Origin: Bacillota bacterium | Lineage (GTDB): Bacteria > Bacillota > Clostridia > Saccharofermentanales > DTU023 | Assembly: GCA_029570375.1 (NCBI GenBank) | Contig: JAKPXB010000037.1 | Location: 1-53,341, forward strand | Direction of reading: 5' to 3' | Length of the DNA stretch: 53,341 nucleotides | Part shown: positions 32,588-42,453 of the stretch, piece after piece | Layout of the letters: each line of letters opens with the position of its first letter | How positions within the stretch are numbered: position 1 is the stretch's first letter | Notes under the pieces: generated by a model | Database searches by the model: none | Told to the model about the DNA's origin: nothing | The model's input: the letters and a program-made list of their open reading frames with translations, nothing else | Position numbers and translations under genes: made by a program

Positions 32588-32974
32588 TTATCGCCCGCCC
32601 TGCATCAGCTTCCTGAGTATTTCCTCATCTGCCGGGCAGAAGTCGTACTGCTGGATCTCTTCGGGAGCAATCCACCGGATGTCGTTATGCTCCAGTGTCC
32701 GCGGCACGCCCTCGCTGATCTCGGCGTTGAATAAAGTGAGATGAACGGACAGATCGGGATATTCGTGAATGACATCCATGAAGATGTCGCCGACTGAAAG
32801 CGTCACGGCAAGCTCTTCCCGGCATTCCCTGATGAGAGCCTGTTCCTTAGTTTCGCCGTTCTCGACTTTCCCGCCGGCAAACTCCCACAGCAGCGCGCGC
32901 GCTTTCGACGCGGGGCGCTGACAGATCATAAAGCGATTATTTCTCCAGATGAGAGCAGCGACGACTTCGACCAT
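32588..32974 (-). CDS. Nudix hydrolase, MutT-like
   Basis: A 128-residue Nudix protein. The complete Nudix box spans 34-56 (GGKVENGETKEQALIRECREE plus L), with the two catalytic glutamates in REE. The compact size and CQRPASKARALLWEFAGG resemble (deoxy)nucleoside triphosphate pyrophosphohydrolases such as 8-oxo-dGTP diphosphatase. It probably cleans the nucleotide pool. It is a single gene, divergent from the deoxycytidylate deaminase gene, which is also nucleotide related. Confidence 0.92.
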   Translation of the reverse strand: MVEVVAALIWRNNRFMICQRPASKARALLWEFAGGKVENGETKEQALIRECREELAVTLSVGDIFMDVIHEYPDLSVHLTLFNAEISEGVPRTLEHNDIRWIAPEEIQQYDFCPADEEILRKLMQGGR

Positions 32975-33371
32975 ATGATTCTACTAACTGTTTATCCTTT
33001 CCACGGACTTCGACAGAATCCGGAATTATCTCATCCGCACGGTGCCAGTGTCCGTACAACGGTCCATGGCGTCCGTTCCCATAAGCTCGGTGGATCAGCG
33101 CTCCTCCGCCTGGTCACTTAAGCGCGGCCGCAACTTCCGCATAACCGCCGTCCCCGTCATCTTCTTCACATTTTATCAAACAGCGCGCTTTCCGGTAACA
33201 CGGCCGCGTCCTCATAGCGTAGAATAAAGAAGTCGTCACGCGGGCGGCGCTATGACCCGATCACCTTTTTTCGCCGCGTGTCGGGCAGAAATATTTTCGC
33301 GCAGGCGGCACTTTGCGTTTTTCGCAAACAGCCGGCGCGGCAGAGGCAAGACGCGGATAGGAGACCTCTAT
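32975..33371. other. Intergenic region between divergent nucleotide genes
   Basis: These 397 bases lie between the Nudix gene and the deaminase gene. TAGAAT (33220-33225) could be a -10 element for the deaminase, without a matching -35. The open frame before the deaminase start is arginine-rich and looks non-coding. Nothing else was recognised. Confidence 0.35.
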
Positions 33372-33878
33372 ATGAGCGAAAAGACTGTTTTTGAGCGAAG
33401 AGACAAGATCAATTACTATCTCGATCTGGCGGAAATCGTCAGCGAACGCGCGACGTGCATCCGCCGCCATTTCGGGGCGGTCATCGTGAAAGATGACGAG
33501 GTCATATCGACCGGCTATGTCGGCGCGCCGCGCGGGAGAGCGAACTGCAACGAACTCGGCTACTGCATGCGCGAGAAGCTGAAGGTGCCCCGCGGTGAGC
33601 GCTACGAACTCTGCCGCAGCGTTCACGCGGAAGCGAACGCGATTATCAGCGCGTCGAGGAGCGAATTGCTCGGCAGCACGCTCTACCTCGTCGGCAAGGA
33701 GGCAAGGACAGGGACATACGTGGAGAAAGCGATGCCCTGCTCTATGTGTAAACGCCTGATCATCAACGCCGGTATCAAAGATGTCTATGTCCGGGACACA
33801 AAAGACGACTACCGCGTCATCGATGTGAACGAGTGGGTCGAGAATGACGAATCGCTCGAAGGTGTTTTTGGCTATTGA
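33372..33878 (+). CDS. Deoxycytidylate (dCMP) deaminase family protein
   Basis: A 168-residue zinc deaminase starting at ATG 33372 with AGGAG eight bases upstream. His85 and Glu87 (SVHAEANAI) and Cys123/Cys126 (PCSMCKR) form the catalytic zinc site. The insert GYVGAPRGRANCNELGYC is the dCMP-deaminase hallmark, with extra cysteines that often bind a second zinc. It converts dCMP to dUMP for thymidylate synthesis. ComEB-like late-competence proteins are close relatives. Confidence 0.93.
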   Translation: MSEKTVFERRDKINYYLDLAEIVSERATCIRRHFGAVIVKDDEVISTGYVGAPRGRANCNELGYCMREKLKVPRGERYELCRSVHAEANAIISASRSELLGSTLYLVGKEARTGTYVEKAMPCSMCKRLIINAGIKDVYVRDTKDDYRVIDVNEWVENDESLEGVFGY

Positions 33879-34067
33879 CGATCCGATGAGACGATTCCGC
33901 TCCGATCAGGGAGCAGCGCCGGGAATCCCCGCCGGCCGTGATGGACGGAGCGCCCCGCGGCGCGTTTCGTTCACAGCCGCAGGACGTCTCCGTCCCCTGC
34001 ATCAATTCAGCTCGGGTAAGGAAGCGGACACCATGACAAAACGCGTCACGGGTACCCCGGGGTTCGA

Positions 34068-34928
34068 TCAGTAATCGGCTCCGAGCTTATCCGCTGTCTC
34101 CTTTGACTGGAACGCGGGAATCACGGCGCCGCCGTATTTGTTCTCAATGAACGTTTTTACCTTCTCACTCTGGAGCGCCTTCAACAGTTTCTGAAGCGCT
34201 TCTTCCCCGGCGCGGCCCTCTTTTACCGCCACGATGTTGACATAGGGACTCGACGAGCCTTCGATCAGGATTGCGTCCTTGACGGGGTTCAGGCCGTGCT
34301 CGATCGCGTAGTTCCCGTTGATCACGGCTCCGTCCGCATCCTGATAGGCACGGGGAATCGCGGCCGCTTCGAGCTCGGTAAAGGTCAGATGTTTAGGGTT
34401 GTCCGCGATATCCTGCGGCGTGGCGGTGATGGAAACGCCTTCATTCAGCCTGATTAACCCTGCTTCCTGAAGTAAAAGAAGTGCGCGCCCCTCATTGGTC
34501 GTATCGTTTGGGAGCATGATTTCCGCGCCGTCCGGCAGCGCTTCAAGCGTCGCGTGTTTCGTCGAATAGAGGGCCATCGGCTCCACGTGGACGCCGCCCA
34601 GAATTTCCAATCCGAACTTCCCTTCACGGTTCTCGGTGACAAAATAAGGAATATGCTGGAAATAATTGGCGTCGATGTCGCCGTCGGCGAGCGCGATGTT
34701 GGGGGTTTTGTAGTCGCTGAATTCTCTGATCTCCAGCGTCACCCCTTCTTTTTTCAGATCGTCGACGATCTCGCTGAGAATTTCCGCGTGCGGCGAAGGA
34801 CTCGCGCCGACCACTATTTTTGTCTCATCCTTCTTTTTTCCGCATCCCGCGGCGGCGAGCAGGACAATCGATACGATCAGGACCAGGACGATCGCGCTCA
34901 CTTTTTTCTTTTGATTGCATGGTGTCAT
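34068..34928 (-). CDS. metQ: Methionine ABC transporter substrate-binding lipoprotein
   Basis: A 286-residue NlpA/MetQ lipoprotein. The start at ATG 34928 follows GGAGGCAAG. The signal peptide ends in LLAAAGC, the lipidated cysteine. Family landmarks include VVGASPSPHAEIL, DANYFQHIPY and PNDTTNEGRAL, the loop that binds the methionine carboxylate. It is the last gene of metN-metI-metQ, with a 189-base gap after metI. The Met T-box in front of metN supports methionine as ligand. Confidence 0.93.
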   Translation of the reverse strand: MTPCNQKKKVSAIVLVLIVSIVLLAAAGCGKKKDETKIVVGASPSPHAEILSEIVDDLKKEGVTLEIREFSDYKTPNIALADGDIDANYFQHIPYFVTENREGKFGLEILGGVHVEPMALYSTKHATLEALPDGAEIMLPNDTTNEGRALLLLQEAGLIRLNEGVSITATPQDIADNPKHLTFTELEAAAIPRAYQDADGAVINGNYAIEHGLNPVKDAILIEGSSSPYVNIVAVKEGRAGEEALQKLLKALQSEKVKTFIENKYGGAVIPAFQSKETADKLGADY

Positions 34929-35117
34929 TTTCTTGCCTCCATTTTCTTTTGTGCCCATCAGACGACGGCTGATTTCTTTATTGTTTTTTATATAAACGCT
35001 CTCTTTGAACCGAGCGCTGATACCACTGCCGTTCTTTTAACGCCGCTTCAAGCTTCCCCCGGCGATATCCTTTTTCTTATGTTCCGGGCGGATGAATGCT
35101 TCCCCCGGCAGGATTCC

Positions 35118-35774
35118 TCACAGGACGGCCGCCGTCATATCGCGGCGCAGGCGGTTCTCAATCAACCTTCCGAAGAACTGAACGCTCTGAACGAATGCGA
35201 TAATCAACACCACGGAGACCCATAATTTGATCGGGTCTCTTCGGTACAGACCGTACCGGATGGCGAGATCCCCGAGTCCTCCGCCGCCGATCGCCCCTGC
35301 CATCGCCGAGTTCCCAATGATGTTGATGACGGTGATGGTGACCCCGTTCACAAGCGCCGGCAGCGCTTCCGGAATGAGCACCGTCCATACGAGCTGGCTG
35401 ATTTTCGCACCGCACGCGAGCCCCGCCTCCAGGACGCCGCCGTCCACCTCCAGCAGCCCCTGCTCCATAATACGGGCGACAAAAGGAATCGCGACAATCG
35501 CGAGCGGGACGATCGTCGCTGTTGTACCCGTCGCCCGCCCGACGAGGACGCGGGAGAGAGGAAAAACGACAATCATGAGAATCAGAAACGGAACGGAACG
35601 CAGAACATTGATTACTATGTCGAGAACGCGGTAAAGTCCCGGTTTCGGGAGCAGTCCTTCCGGTCTCGTCAGAATCAGAACAACGCCGAGAGGCAGACCG
35701 AAAACGACGGAAAAGAAACTGCTCGTGAGCACCATGTAGACGGTTTCCCAGCCGGATTGAATAAATTCATTCAT
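35118..35774 (-). CDS. metI: Methionine ABC transporter permease
   Basis: A 218-residue permease with five hydrophobic segments. The ABC coupling loop (EAGLACGAKISQLVWTVLIP) carries the EAA-type motif, and GNSAMAGAIGGGGLGDLAIRYG is highly typical of MetI. I use the ATG at 35774 (GAAGGAGAG upstream). The frame continues to 35891 but overlaps metN. It lies 13 bases after metN and works with MetN and MetQ to import L- or D-methionine. Confidence 0.95.
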   Translation of the reverse strand: MNEFIQSGWETVYMVLTSSFFSVVFGLPLGVVLILTRPEGLLPKPGLYRVLDIVINVLRSVPFLILMIVVFPLSRVLVGRATGTTATIVPLAIVAIPFVARIMEQGLLEVDGGVLEAGLACGAKISQLVWTVLIPEALPALVNGVTITVINIIGNSAMAGAIGGGGLGDLAIRYGLYRRDPIKLWVSVVLIIAFVQSVQFFGRLIENRLRRDMTAAVL

Positions 35775-35787
35775 TGCTAACTCTCCT

Positions 35788-36915
35788 TCACTCTCCGGCG
35801 GATGCGGGAACGACCTGCGGCAGCGCCGTGTTGGCAGCCGTTTCAGTGCAGGCAGGCGACGAATCGGCGGTACCGGTGGCAGTTCTGCCATTCAGCCCGT
35901 TCGTCTGGTCCAGCCTGAAGACTTCCACCCCTTCGCCGCGAAGGGCGTCGATCGCGCCCTGAACGGTTTGGGCGCTGCCCTCAAAAGAAACAATCAGGTA
36001 GCCGACATCGCCCCCGACGAGCGCGTTGATATTGCCGGCCAGTATGTTGACATCGATATCAAACCGCCTGGATATATCCGAGATAAGCGGCCGTTTCACA
36101 GACTGTGGCCGGAACCCGAGCCGGTACACGGGCGCCGAGGCGATATCGGTCAGCCTTTCGAGCGGAATATCCTCATCGAACCCGCGGACCATATGGCGCG
36201 TCATCGGCTTCTGCGGGCGGAGGAAGAGTTCTTCGACTGTATTTTCCTCAATGATCCGCCCGTTTTCCATCACAGCGATTCTGTCGCAAAGCGCCTTCGC
36301 CACTTCCATCTGATGGGTGATGAGAACAATTGAGATACCCAGATCGTCGACGACCTGTCGGAGTAATGACAGAACGAGCTCTGTGTTGACGGGGTCGAGG
36401 GCTGATGTCGATTCATCCGACAGCAGAAGCCGTGGATTCAGTGCCAGCGCGCGGGCGATCGCGACGCGCTGCTTCTGGCCGCCGGACAGTTCGGCCGGAT
36501 AAGAGCGCGCATGCGAGGATAGCCCGATATAATCGAGGAGTTCATCGACGCGGGCAGAAAATTCTTTCTTCTGCTTACCGGCGATGCGAAGCGGATACGC
36601 CACATTTTCCCAGACCGTTTTTCTCATGAAAAGATTGAAATGCTGGAAAATGAGGCCGATCTGACGCCTCTTTTCACGGAGGACACACTCTTCCTGTTCG
36701 ACCAGATTGAGCCCGTCGAACCAGACCTCGCCCGAATCAGGCCTCTCCAGTAAATTGAGACAGCGGACAAGCGTCGATTTCCCCGCGCCCGATAAACCGA
36801 TCAGGCCGAACACTTCTCCTGTCCCGACAGAAAAAGATACGCCGTCGACGGCATGAACCACCGTCTTGTCGAGCACAAACGATTTTTTAAGCTGCTCAAC
36901 CCTTAAGATACACAC
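35788..36915 (-). CDS. metN: Methionine ABC transporter ATPase
   Basis: A 375-residue ATPase from a GTG start at 36915, with GGAGGG about eight bases upstream. The 63 codons before it have no family character and fall in the leader. Walker A GLSGAGKST, signature LSGGQKQR and Walker B LLLSDE (Ser in place of the common Cys/Met) are present. A C-terminal NIL domain (about 260-345) is the regulatory part that binds methionine in MetN. A short Thr/Ala-rich tail of about 35 residues is extra. First gene of metNIQ. Confidence 0.95.
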   Translation of the reverse strand: MCILRVEQLKKSFVLDKTVVHAVDGVSFSVGTGEVFGLIGLSGAGKSTLVRCLNLLERPDSGEVWFDGLNLVEQEECVLREKRRQIGLIFQHFNLFMRKTVWENVAYPLRIAGKQKKEFSARVDELLDYIGLSSHARSYPAELSGGQKQRVAIARALALNPRLLLSDESTSALDPVNTELVLSLLRQVVDDLGISIVLITHQMEVAKALCDRIAVMENGRIIEENTVEELFLRPQKPMTRHMVRGFDEDIPLERLTDIASAPVYRLGFRPQSVKRPLISDISRRFDIDVNILAGNINALVGGDVGYLIVSFEGSAQTVQGAIDALRGEGVEVFRLDQTNGLNGRTATGTADSSPACTETAANTALPQVVPASAGE

Positions 36916-37012
36916 GTCTTTCCCTCCACTGTCGACTGAACCTCTCTGATTGCCGTCACACACTACCGCTTTCCGCACGTGTCCGCTTCCCGGGCAGCTT
37001 TTCTCAATGAAA

Positions 37013-37305
37013 CAAAAAACGCCCGCCCCGGAACCACACACGGTTCCGGGACGAGCGATAAATGCCGTGATACCACCCGGATTCGCCTGCCCCTCGCGAG
37101 ACAAGCCTCATAGAGTACCATCATACTCCGGCGCTGTTACGGGCGCACCCGTCAAAACCTTACTTCTCCCGACTCAGACCTGAATCGGATTCCGCTCAGT
37201 CCCGCGGCTCAGGGGCCATGTTCGGCTCTCGGCTCCGCCCCGCTTCCACCTTACCGGGTTCTCTGTTCGTCGCCAGCCAGCTTACTCTTCCCATCACTGC
37301 CTTTA
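37013..37305 (-). promoter_or_regulatory. T-box leader with methionine specifier, controls metNIQ
   Basis: On the minus strand a long leader precedes metN. The T-box core GGGTGGTATCACGG (37065-37078) is followed by a terminator hairpin (CCCGGAACC/GGTTCCGGG, about 37023-37052) and TTTTTTG. At the 3' side of stem I a GAAC-ATG-GCC (37217-37219 for ATG) is a good specifier-loop candidate, giving methionine. Stem I begins near 37300 (GATGGGAAGAGTAAG). Uncharged tRNA-Met should favour the antiterminator and switch on methionine uptake. TTGACA (37347-37352) may be the -35 element, but its -10 is weak. Confidence 0.88.
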
Positions 37306-37370
37306 ATTATTCAATTAGTTGCAAGTTTCCCACACTTTTCCCTGCGTGTCAACTCTTACTTTCGCCAATT

Positions 37371-37390
37371 CAAATCAAATCAAATCAAAT
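37371..37390. repeat. (CAAAT)4 simple sequence repeat
   Basis: Four perfect CAAAT units between the leuS stop and the putative -35 element of the Met T-box transcript, 18 bases upstream of that element on the minus strand. Confidence 0.85.
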
Positions 37391-37397
37391 GTCCGCA

Positions 37398-39830
37398 TCA
37401 GCCTTTCACGACAATGTTGACGAGACGTCCGGGCACATAGAATTCTTTGACCACAGTCCTGTCTTTGATCTCGCGCGCGACGGCTTCGGACGCTTCCGCG
37501 AAAGCGATCGCGTCTTCCCTGCTGAGGTCGTGGGGAATATGGATGCGCGCTTTGATCTTTCCGTTCACCTGCACCGCGATCTCCACTGTCTGCTCGACCG
37601 TCTTGGTTTCATCATAGGCAGGCCACGTCTGATCGGTGATGACTCCCGGATACCCGCAGCGCTCCCACAGCTCTTCCGTGATGTGCGGAGCGAAGGGGTT
37701 CAGCAGAATCAGGAATGTCCTGTATTCCGCGTCGTTGATTCCCCCGAGATCGTAAAAGCGGTTGCAGAGCGTCATCAGCTGCGCGACAGCGGTATTGCCT
37801 TTCAGCTCGTCAATGTCTTCCGTCACTTTTTTAATAGTCTGGTGTATGAGCGTCTCCGCGCCGCTTCTGTACTGACCGCCGGTGATCGTCTGATCCTGCA
37901 GCGCCCACACCCGGTCGAGGAAACGGGAACACCCTTTGATTGACGCCGTGCTCCACGGCGCCGGTTTCTCAAAATCGCCGATGAACACTTCGTACAGGCG
38001 GAGTGTGTCGGCGCCGAATTCCGTGACAATGTCATCCGGGTTGACGACATTACCCCGCGATTTTGACATTTTCTCCCCGCCCTCACCGAGAATCATCCCG
38101 TGGCTTGTCCGCTTGAGATATGGTTCGCGCACGGGGACAAGCCCTTCATCGTAGAGAAAACGGTTCCAGAAACGCGAATACAGCAGGTGGAGCGTTGTAT
38201 GCTCCATCCCTCCGTTGTACCAGTTAACGGGGAGCCAGTAATTGAGCGCTTCCCGAGACGCGATGCCTGTCTCGCATGACGGATCGGTATAGCGGATAAA
38301 ATACCAGGAGGAGCCCGCCCAGTTGGGCATGGTATCCGTCTCACGCTCGGCGGGACCGCCGCAGCATGGACAGGTTGTCTTTACCCAGTCTGTCAGTTTC
38401 GCGAGAGGCGATTCCCCCGTTTCCGTAGGCTCGTACGATTCAACCTCCGGAAGCTGCAGCGGCAAATCTTCTTCGGGAACGGGCTGCCAGCCGCATTTCT
38501 CACAGTACACCATCGGGATGGGTTCGCCCCAGTAGCGCTGGCGCGAGAAAACCCAGTCTCTCAGACGGTAATTAACTTTGCGTTTGCCGATCCCCTCTTT
38601 TTCCAGCCAGTCGATTACGCGCGCGATGGCTTCACGGACACCCAATCCGTTGATAAAACCGGAATTGACGATCACGCCCTGTTCGATATCGGTGAAAGCA
38701 CGTTCACTGATGTCGCCGCCCTCGACGACGCAGACGATCGGCAGATGAAAAACTTTCGCGAATTCGTAATCGCGGTCATCGTGTCCCGGAACCGCCATGA
38801 TCGCGCCGGTCCCGTAAGTTGTAAGCACGTAATCGGAAACAAAGAGCGGGATCTCCTTCCCCGTTCCGGGATTGAACACCGCGACACCGTCGAGGCGCAC
38901 GCCTGTCTTTTCCTTGTTGAGTTCCGTCCGCTCAAACTCCGATTTGCGTCTGGCGTCTTCCTGGTACGCCAGCAGCTCCTCCGCGTTCCGGATCAGCCCG
39001 CCCGCCATCCACTTGCCAAGCAGCTCGTGCTCAGGGGACATCACAGCGTATGTCGCGCCCCACAGCGTGTCGGGCCGCGTAGTGTAGACCTTCAAAAGAT
39101 CGCCCGCAGTCGTCCTGAAGTCGATCTCAGCGCCTTCGCTCCGCCCGATCCAGTTGCGTTGTTGTGTGTTGACCCTGTCGATAAAATCGATCTCATTCAG
39201 TCCGTCCAGCAGCTTCTGCGCGTATGCGGTGATCTTCAGCATCCACTGGCTCTTGACCTTGTGCGTCGTCTCGGCGCCGCACCGCTCACATTTTCCGTCG
39301 ATCACTTCTTCATTGGCGAGGACGCACTTGCACGAGGGGCACCAGTTGACGTTCATTTCCTTTTTGTACGCCAGTCCGCTCTTGTAAAACTGCAGGAAAA
39401 TCCACTGCGTCCATCTGTAGTAAGCGGGATCGGTCGTGTTGATCTCACGCGACCAGTCAAAGCTGAATCCGAGCGATTGAAGCTGTTTCTTAAAGCGGGC
39501 GATATTGTGGCGCGTCACAACGGAGGGATGGATTTTTGTCGCGATCGCGTAGTTCTCGGTCGGCAGCCCGAACGCGTCCCAGCCCATAGGGTAAAGGACG
39601 TTAAATCCTTCAAGCCGCTTCTTTCTCGCGACCAAATCGAGCGCCGTATAGCTTCTCGGGTGGCCGACGTGCAGCCCTTCACCGGAAGGATAAGGGAACT
39701 CCACCAGACAGTAATATTTCGGTTTCTCCGGCGTATGGCCGGCTGTCGGCTGTTCGGCGTGAAATACGCCGTCAGATTCCCATCGCTCCTGCCACTTTTT
39801 TTCGATCGACGCAAAATCGTATCTGTCCAT
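37398..39830 (-). CDS. leuS: Leucyl-tRNA synthetase
   Basis: An 810-residue class I synthetase. The HIGH signature is HVGH (54-57, in [17 protein letters not shown]) and KMSKS is exact ([11 protein letters not shown]). The editing (CP1) domain contains [18 protein letters not shown], and a zinc-binding Cys cluster is present ([13 protein letters not shown] with CERC). The start is ATG 39830, with GGAGGATCAA before it; the upstream codons are shadow. It is full length. No T-box is seen in its own short leader, unlike many clostridial leuS genes. Confidence 0.97.
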   Translation of the reverse strand: MDRYDFASIEKKWQERWESDGVFHAEQPTAGHTPEKPKYYCLVEFPYPSGEGLHVGHPRSYTALDLVARKKRLEGFNVLYPMGWDAFGLPTENYAIATKIHPSVVTRHNIARFKKQLQSLGFSFDWSREINTTDPAYYRWTQWIFLQFYKSGLAYKKEMNVNWCPSCKCVLANEEVIDGKCERCGAETTHKVKSQWMLKITAYAQKLLDGLNEIDFIDRVNTQQRNWIGRSEGAEIDFRTTAGDLLKVYTTRPDTLWGATYAVMSPEHELLGKWMAGGLIRNAEELLAYQEDARRKSEFERTELNKEKTGVRLDGVAVFNPGTGKEIPLFVSDYVLTTYGTGAIMAVPGHDDRDYEFAKVFHLPIVCVVEGGDISERAFTDIEQGVIVNSGFINGLGVREAIARVIDWLEKEGIGKRKVNYRLRDWVFSRQRYWGEPIPMVYCEKCGWQPVPEEDLPLQLPEVESYEPTETGESPLAKLTDWVKTTCPCCGGPAERETDTMPNWAGSSWYFIRYTDPSCETGIASREALNYWLPVNWYNGGMEHTTLHLLYSRFWNRFLYDEGLVPVREPYLKRTSHGMILGEGGEKMSKSRGNVVNPDDIVTEFGADTLRLYEVFIGDFEKPAPWSTASIKGCSRFLDRVWALQDQTITGGQYRSGAETLIHQTIKKVTEDIDELKGNTAVAQLMTLCNRFYDLGGINDAEYRTFLILLNPFAPHITEELWERCGYPGVITDQTWPAYDETKTVEQTVEIAVQVNGKIKARIHIPHDLSREDAIAFAEASEAVAREIKDRTVVKEFYVPGRLVNIVVKG

Positions 39831-39982
39831 TTGATCCTCCAAAACAAGACACAAGCGGTCTCTTTTTTGAACAATTATTTTTTATGATACCACGTACGAT
39901 AGAAGTACAGGCATGAAAAAGTATGGAACAGGAAGGGATAGGCAGGGGTGAAAGGGAACCGGCAAAAGGTGTCATCGGCGCA

Positions 39983-40954
39983 TCAACGGCAAGGTGTCAT
40001 CCTTTCTACTTTAAGGATGCGGCGGAGTCTGCTGCCGCAGGGGCAATCCTCTCCGGAGAGAACGGCGCGGTCGCCCGTGCGGTAACGGATCAGTGGCATC
40101 CCGCGCCGCGTCAGCGTGGTCACCGCCAGTTCCCCGGGAGTGCCGTCCGGGAGACGGCGCCCGTCGCCGTCGATGACTTCAAAGTAGAGATCATTCTCGC
40201 GGATGTGCATTCCCTCGTGCGCCTCGCACTCAACCGCACCGCCATACCCGGTCTCCGTCATGCCGAAGTGATCGAAGACGCGGCATCGCCACGCGCTTTG
40301 AAGCGCTGCCCTGCCGTCTTCCGACAGCGGTTCGCTGCTGCTCAGCACGGCGCGGATCGGAACGCCGCGAGTCCCCGATGCAACACCGAGGAGCCGTGAA
40401 GCGGAACCGCAAACGATATCGACAGGTTCACAAAGGAGGCGTCTCACAGCGCCATCTCCCTCTTCGCAGCATACGGTCATCCCGAGGCGCCTGAGCGCTT
40501 CCGACAAGAGATCTCCCACGCTTTCGGGTGCTTTCGCCGGGAACAGAATGAGAGCCCGATCCCCGCTGCCGCCAAGCGTTTTCATCCCATTCTCAAAAAA
40601 ATCGAGCGTCAGATCCACGTCGTCTCTCGTAAAATAAACGCGTTTCGGTGCTTGAGTCGTGCCGGATGTCCGGAGTGTTACGATCCTCGCTATCTCGCTC
40701 TGACTGACACAGAGCATCTGATAACCGCGCGCTGTCAAATCACCTGCATGAACAGTCGGGAAGCGCGAGAAGGCTTCCATCGAAGCAGGGAGCGCCGCCC
40801 CGCCGTACAGCTGGCGGTAAAATGGCGAACGGGAGCGCGCGTATCCGATCAGTTCCCGGATTCTCTCCAGCTGATACGAGGCGACCGCCTGCCGGTCGTC
40901 TGTTCGAATACCGTGCTTCTGAAAAATCCATTCGTCGAGCGGCGTCCGCTTCAT
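39983..40954 (-). CDS. Adenylate-forming CoA-ligase-like protein (DVU_1553 type), lid missing
   Basis: A 323-residue protein related to phenylacetate-CoA ligase. The P-loop is LRTSGTTQAPKR (TSGTT 96-100), then HFGMTETGYGG and PLIRYRTGDRA. After CPCGSRLRRILKVERM it stops where PaaK proteins (about 430 residues) continue with the mobile C-terminal lid domain that helps form the thioester. It therefore probably makes an acyl-adenylate, and thioester formation is doubtful unless another protein helps. I start at ATG 40954. It is the last gene of the molybdenum hydroxylase cluster, 87 bases after the radical SAM gene. From memory, NCBI names such proteins after D. vulgaris DVU_1553. Confidence 0.8.
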   Translation of the reverse strand: MKRTPLDEWIFQKHGIRTDDRQAVASYQLERIRELIGYARSRSPFYRQLYGGAALPASMEAFSRFPTVHAGDLTARGYQMLCVSQSEIARIVTLRTSGTTQAPKRVYFTRDDVDLTLDFFENGMKTLGGSGDRALILFPAKAPESVGDLLSEALRRLGMTVCCEEGDGAVRRLLCEPVDIVCGSASRLLGVASGTRGVPIRAVLSSSEPLSEDGRAALQSAWRCRVFDHFGMTETGYGGAVECEAHEGMHIRENDLYFEVIDGDGRRLPDGTPGELAVTTLTRRGMPLIRYRTGDRAVLSGEDCPCGSRLRRILKVERMTPCR

Positions 40955-41041
40955 GCCGGCAATACCCTCACTTTCCAATGCCTTCCGCCCATGCGGTACG
41001 TGCTGTTTTCCGCGTATCCCGGATCCGGACGGCGCTGTTTT

Positions 41042-42439
41042 TTATGGCCTGTACAGCGTTTTTCCGTCCTGCGAGGAAAGGTTGAAGGCGCAGAAGGGGA
41101 TAAGACGACGGCCTTCCGCGACATGGATGTAGCAGTCGCGGAGACGATCGAGATCGAGATTCCAGGCATCCATGAATGCCATCGCCGATACAGCCAGCTG
41201 GCGCCGGTGGCAATTGTCGAGGAATCGATCGAGTGATTCCGTACCTGAGAAACGCGCGCTTCCCTGGAGAAGAGGCGACTTGATTTTCTCTGACGATATT
41301 TTTCTCAGCTTTCCCGCGCCTCTCCAGGCATTGGCCACATAAGCGCGCGCCTGGCGGGCGCGGTCAGCGGCAACGGGTACAGAACTCCCGCAGCCACAGG
41401 AACAGGACGCGGGGTCCGTCTTCGCCCGGAGCGATCCATCTTCCCCGACAAAATAACTTGAGGAGAATGAGCAATACGCGTTCTCCGCGCCTCCCGGTGA
41501 AAAGTGGGACATTTTCATCTTTCCATCCGTCTGTTTTTCGATTTCATACAGGAGATGTGAGAGCGTGAACCGGCGTTCAGGAGCACCTTCCGGATATCTC
41601 CCCATGTATGCCATCGGCTGGAAATGGATACCGCGGACTGCGGTGATATGGTCAATCGCAAAATCGATCATCCCCCCGATTTCCCCCGTATTGACACCTG
41701 CGCAGAGAGTCGGGACGAGGACGACACCAATCCCCGCCTCCTGACAGTGTTCAATCGCTGTCACCTTCTGGGACATGAGATCGCGTCCCCGGATTCGCCT
41801 GTACACGTCATCCGAAACCCCGTCGAATTGCAGGAAGACACAATCAAGTCCCGCATCGGCGAGCGCTCGCGCATAGGCCGGTTCCTGCGCCAGACGGAGA
41901 CCATTGGTATTGAGCTGAAAGAACGGATGCCCCATAGCCTTGCCGCGCGCGATAATCTCCGGCAGGTCGCCGCGCACCGTCGGCTCGCCCCCGGACAGCT
42001 GAATGTTCACCGGACCGCCGCGCGTCAGCAAATCAGCCAGCGTGTCCATAAGATCGCAGATGGGGGGATCCGCGGCAGCATCTCCGCTTGAAGCGAAACA
42101 GATGGGACATCGGAGGTTGCAGCGGTCCGTCACTTCGAGCAGCACACAGCAGCTGTGCTGACGGTGATCCGGACAGAGCCCGCAGTCATATGGGCATCCC
42201 CGCTCGACTGCGGCAGCAGGGTTCACCGGCGAGGACGGTTTCTTCGGTCGGTTCCATTCCTGGTATGGCACATGGCCGCCCCAAATCTCGACACGGAAAT
42301 CCCCGTGCTCGGCGCACGTTTTTTCGAGCCACACGCGGCCGCCTTCCGCGACGCGGAAAGCGTCGATTTTTCTCAGACAGACAGGACAAACGCTTCCCGT
42401 CTTGCTGAGAACCTGTCTATCGCACTTAATCCCCGACAA
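41042..42439 (-). CDS. Radical SAM protein, TrsS type
   Basis: A 465-residue radical SAM enzyme. The SAM cluster is Cys107-x3-Cys111-x2-Cys114 (CNLRCPIC). Upstream lie two additional Cys sets, CPVC with Cys42 (18-42) and CPYDCGLC (82-89), as in the Tes/MJ0619-like branch. SGGEPTVRGDLPE follows the first strand. A serine/cysteine-rich insert (CSCGCGSS) and the C-terminal PFCAFNLSS occupy places where relatives in this neighbourhood are reported, as I recall, to carry selenocysteine; here the codon is Cys. The start is TTG 42439, AGGAT upstream. It probably modifies a carbon centre in an unknown substrate needed by the hydroxylase system. Confidence 0.85.
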   Translation of the reverse strand: MSGIKCDRQVLSKTGSVCPVCLRKIDAFRVAEGGRVWLEKTCAEHGDFRVEIWGGHVPYQEWNRPKKPSSPVNPAAAVERGCPYDCGLCPDHRQHSCCVLLEVTDRCNLRCPICFASSGDAAADPPICDLMDTLADLLTRGGPVNIQLSGGEPTVRGDLPEIIARGKAMGHPFFQLNTNGLRLAQEPAYARALADAGLDCVFLQFDGVSDDVYRRIRGRDLMSQKVTAIEHCQEAGIGVVLVPTLCAGVNTGEIGGMIDFAIDHITAVRGIHFQPMAYMGRYPEGAPERRFTLSHLLYEIEKQTDGKMKMSHFSPGGAENAYCSFSSSYFVGEDGSLRAKTDPASCSCGCGSSVPVAADRARQARAYVANAWRGAGKLRKISSEKIKSPLLQGSARFSGTESLDRFLDNCHRRQLAVSAMAFMDAWNLDLDRLRDCYIHVAEGRRLIPFCAFNLSSQDGKTLYRP

Positions 42440-42453
42440 GGTTTCTATCCTAT

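Noticed and set aside
36916-37300. SAM-I riboswitch in front of metN
   Set aside because: The conserved SAM-I core was not found, while the T-box core, specifier and terminator fit well.
38745-39887. A 380-codon + strand frame inside leuS
   Set aside because: Antisense shadow of a synthetase gene with exact HVGH and KMSKS motifs.
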